Below are positions 16,906-18,049 of a stretch of DNA of 18,049 nt, one piece after another; positions within the stretch are counted from its first letter, which is position 1, and each line of letters opens with the position of its first letter. A program made the translations under genes and the position numbers. Below the pieces are notes generated by a model, which was not told where the DNA came from, made no database searches, and saw nothing but the letters and a program-made list of their open reading frames with translations. Location of the stretch: positions 1-18,049 of the forward strand of contig JAHBMJ010002504.1 in NCBI GenBank assembly GCA_018398765.1, written 5' to 3'. The DNA is from Chromera velia (lineage: Eukaryota > Sar > Chromeraceae).

Positions 16906-18049
16906 GATTAAACACCTTTGCTTTCTATGTTTTTTTCATCTATTTTTTTATTATAAAAAAAAAATATCCTGCCTCAGCCTACTTGGTAACCTACCTCAGC
17001 CTATGCATATAAACCGCAACAATACACTACATTGAATACAATATAATGCAAGGCGGACTAGACTAATTATTTTTTAAGTTCCCGCTGTTTCGTTTTCCAG
17101 GGCCACAAATTATCACTTAATAATTATATTACTAGTAGAAACACTAGAAATAATTGGAAAGTATATACGCAGTAGGTGATGAATCCCTAGCTCACCTAAG
17201 CTCAGAGATCCACGCTTGTACATATACTTGTAAGTCTGGTCTTCCGGGAATGGTCTCGAGTTCACAGATCTCTCTAGTCCGGACCTCGATACACACTCTC
17301 TATCTGTATTTCTAATTCTCGGTCGATCGATCGCTCACGTGCATGTCTGCTCTGTCTGTATCTGTTGTATTTCATGTAATACACTTGTCTGTATGTCCCG
17401 TATATGACATGCTCTTTGCTTTTCTGTCCACTCGCATTCAGTCTCTTTCAGTTCTGCACTTTCTGTATGCATGTTCACGTGTATATTGCAATTTCCCGCA
17501 TGCAACGCTTCATGCATGTATTGCTGACATGTACAATTCGCTCGACGGCGCTCGATGGCATGCGCGGATCGATTTAGACTGGTATGATGCTGCGCGCGCC
17601 GCGCCTCTTCTCTCTGACCCTTAATACCTCCTCTCTGACCCTTAATACCTCATCAATCGCATCCTTTTTCTTTTTTCGCGGAGCGAACCCACTCTTACAC
17701 ATTCATTCATCATTCCCATTCACGATCATTCACGCACATGTACCTTCTTGTCTCTTCCGTTCTCTTTTGCCATTTTGCTTTGATTTGAGGTGCTTTCCTG
17801 ACTACATTTGATCTCCGTTTAAGTTGCTTCCTTCGAACGTCTGGAGCGTTGACGCAGGCGAACACATGGACGTGGAATGATCTGCCCCCCAACAGACCAA
17901 GCGTGTTGCCTTTGCTCCGTTCTTAGGTAGCTTCTCTCCCTTTGATCTCCTGTTATCAGTTCTGCGTCTCTCATCTCTGCAAAATGCTTTCTCCTTTACC
18001 TTCTCTTTTTCATCCACACCCCTTTTCTCCATGCATTCCTTCCCTTTTC
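16906..18049. other. Right flank, no gene supported
   Basis: AT-rich and then mixed, pyrimidine-rich sequence. TGATTAAACACCTTTG at 16905-16920 resembles the MITE arm end at 5229-5245. Short frames on either strand are low-complexity (Ser/Phe/Leu or Arg/Lys rich) and I call none of them. Confidence 0.4.
17611..17650. repeat. Two-copy 21-bp tandem repeat
   Basis: TCTCTGACCCTTAATACCT occurs twice in a row with a 21-bp period, at 17611 and 17632, in a pyrimidine-rich area. Confidence 0.85.

Noticed and set aside
1-18049. CRISPR array, tRNA or rRNA genes
   Set aside because: No regularly spaced repeats with unique spacers and no cloverleaf or rRNA-like sequence were found; the content is eukaryotic transposons.
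17300-18049. Short frames at the right end
   Set aside because: All are low-complexity, mutually overlapping on opposite strands, and lack any recognisable domain.

Overview
This window looks like nuclear DNA of a transposon-rich eukaryote. It holds one plausible host gene, an OSCP1/NOR1-family protein, surrounded by a LINE, an LTR retrotransposon with a chromodomain, a hAT transposon, an unclassified reverse-transcriptase gene, foldback/MITE-like repeats and a long CA microsatellite. There are no bacterial operons, ribosome-binding sites or tRNAs. OSCP1 homologues occur mainly in organisms with cilia or flagella, so a protist or alga with a flagellated stage fits. The lineage cannot be fixed from sequence alone.

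Layout. 1-1700: two decayed 3' ends of one LINE family, carrying the C-terminal CCHC knuckle and TAATCC-type tails. 1974-2163: CA repeat. 2362-3699 (minus): OSCP1-like gene in one uninterrupted frame. 3700-4500: its upstream flank, no gene called. 4501-16905: a 12.4-kb block bounded by about 107-bp inverted repeats. Inside the block lie (i) a foldback element with a MITE core (4767-5437), (ii) a BED-finger hAT transposase pseudogene (5709-13804), (iii) a 5.7-kb Ty3/gypsy chromovirus (6836-12554, minus) inserted into the hAT gene with a target-site duplication, and (iv) a reverse-transcriptase gene (14690-16672, minus) broken by one in-frame TAG. 16906-18049: no gene that I can support.

How it fits together. 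The hAT frame continues exactly across the duplicated GGTAACC, so the chromovirus landed inside the hAT coding region. Its two LTRs align without gaps and differ at about 10 of 319 positions, which suggests a moderately old insertion. All mobile-element genes look damaged: stops, one deletion in the chromovirus RT, and substituted zinc-ligand residues.

The most unusual point is the kind of damage. Nearly all in-frame stops are TAA or TAG (16 in four element genes, against one TGA), several sit where glutamine is expected, and the best-defined gene ends are TGA. This could be ordinary C-to-T decay or a nuclear code that reads TAA/TAG as glutamine. The intact OSCP1 frame, with 25 Gln codons and no TAA/TAG, does not support reassignment, so the question is open.
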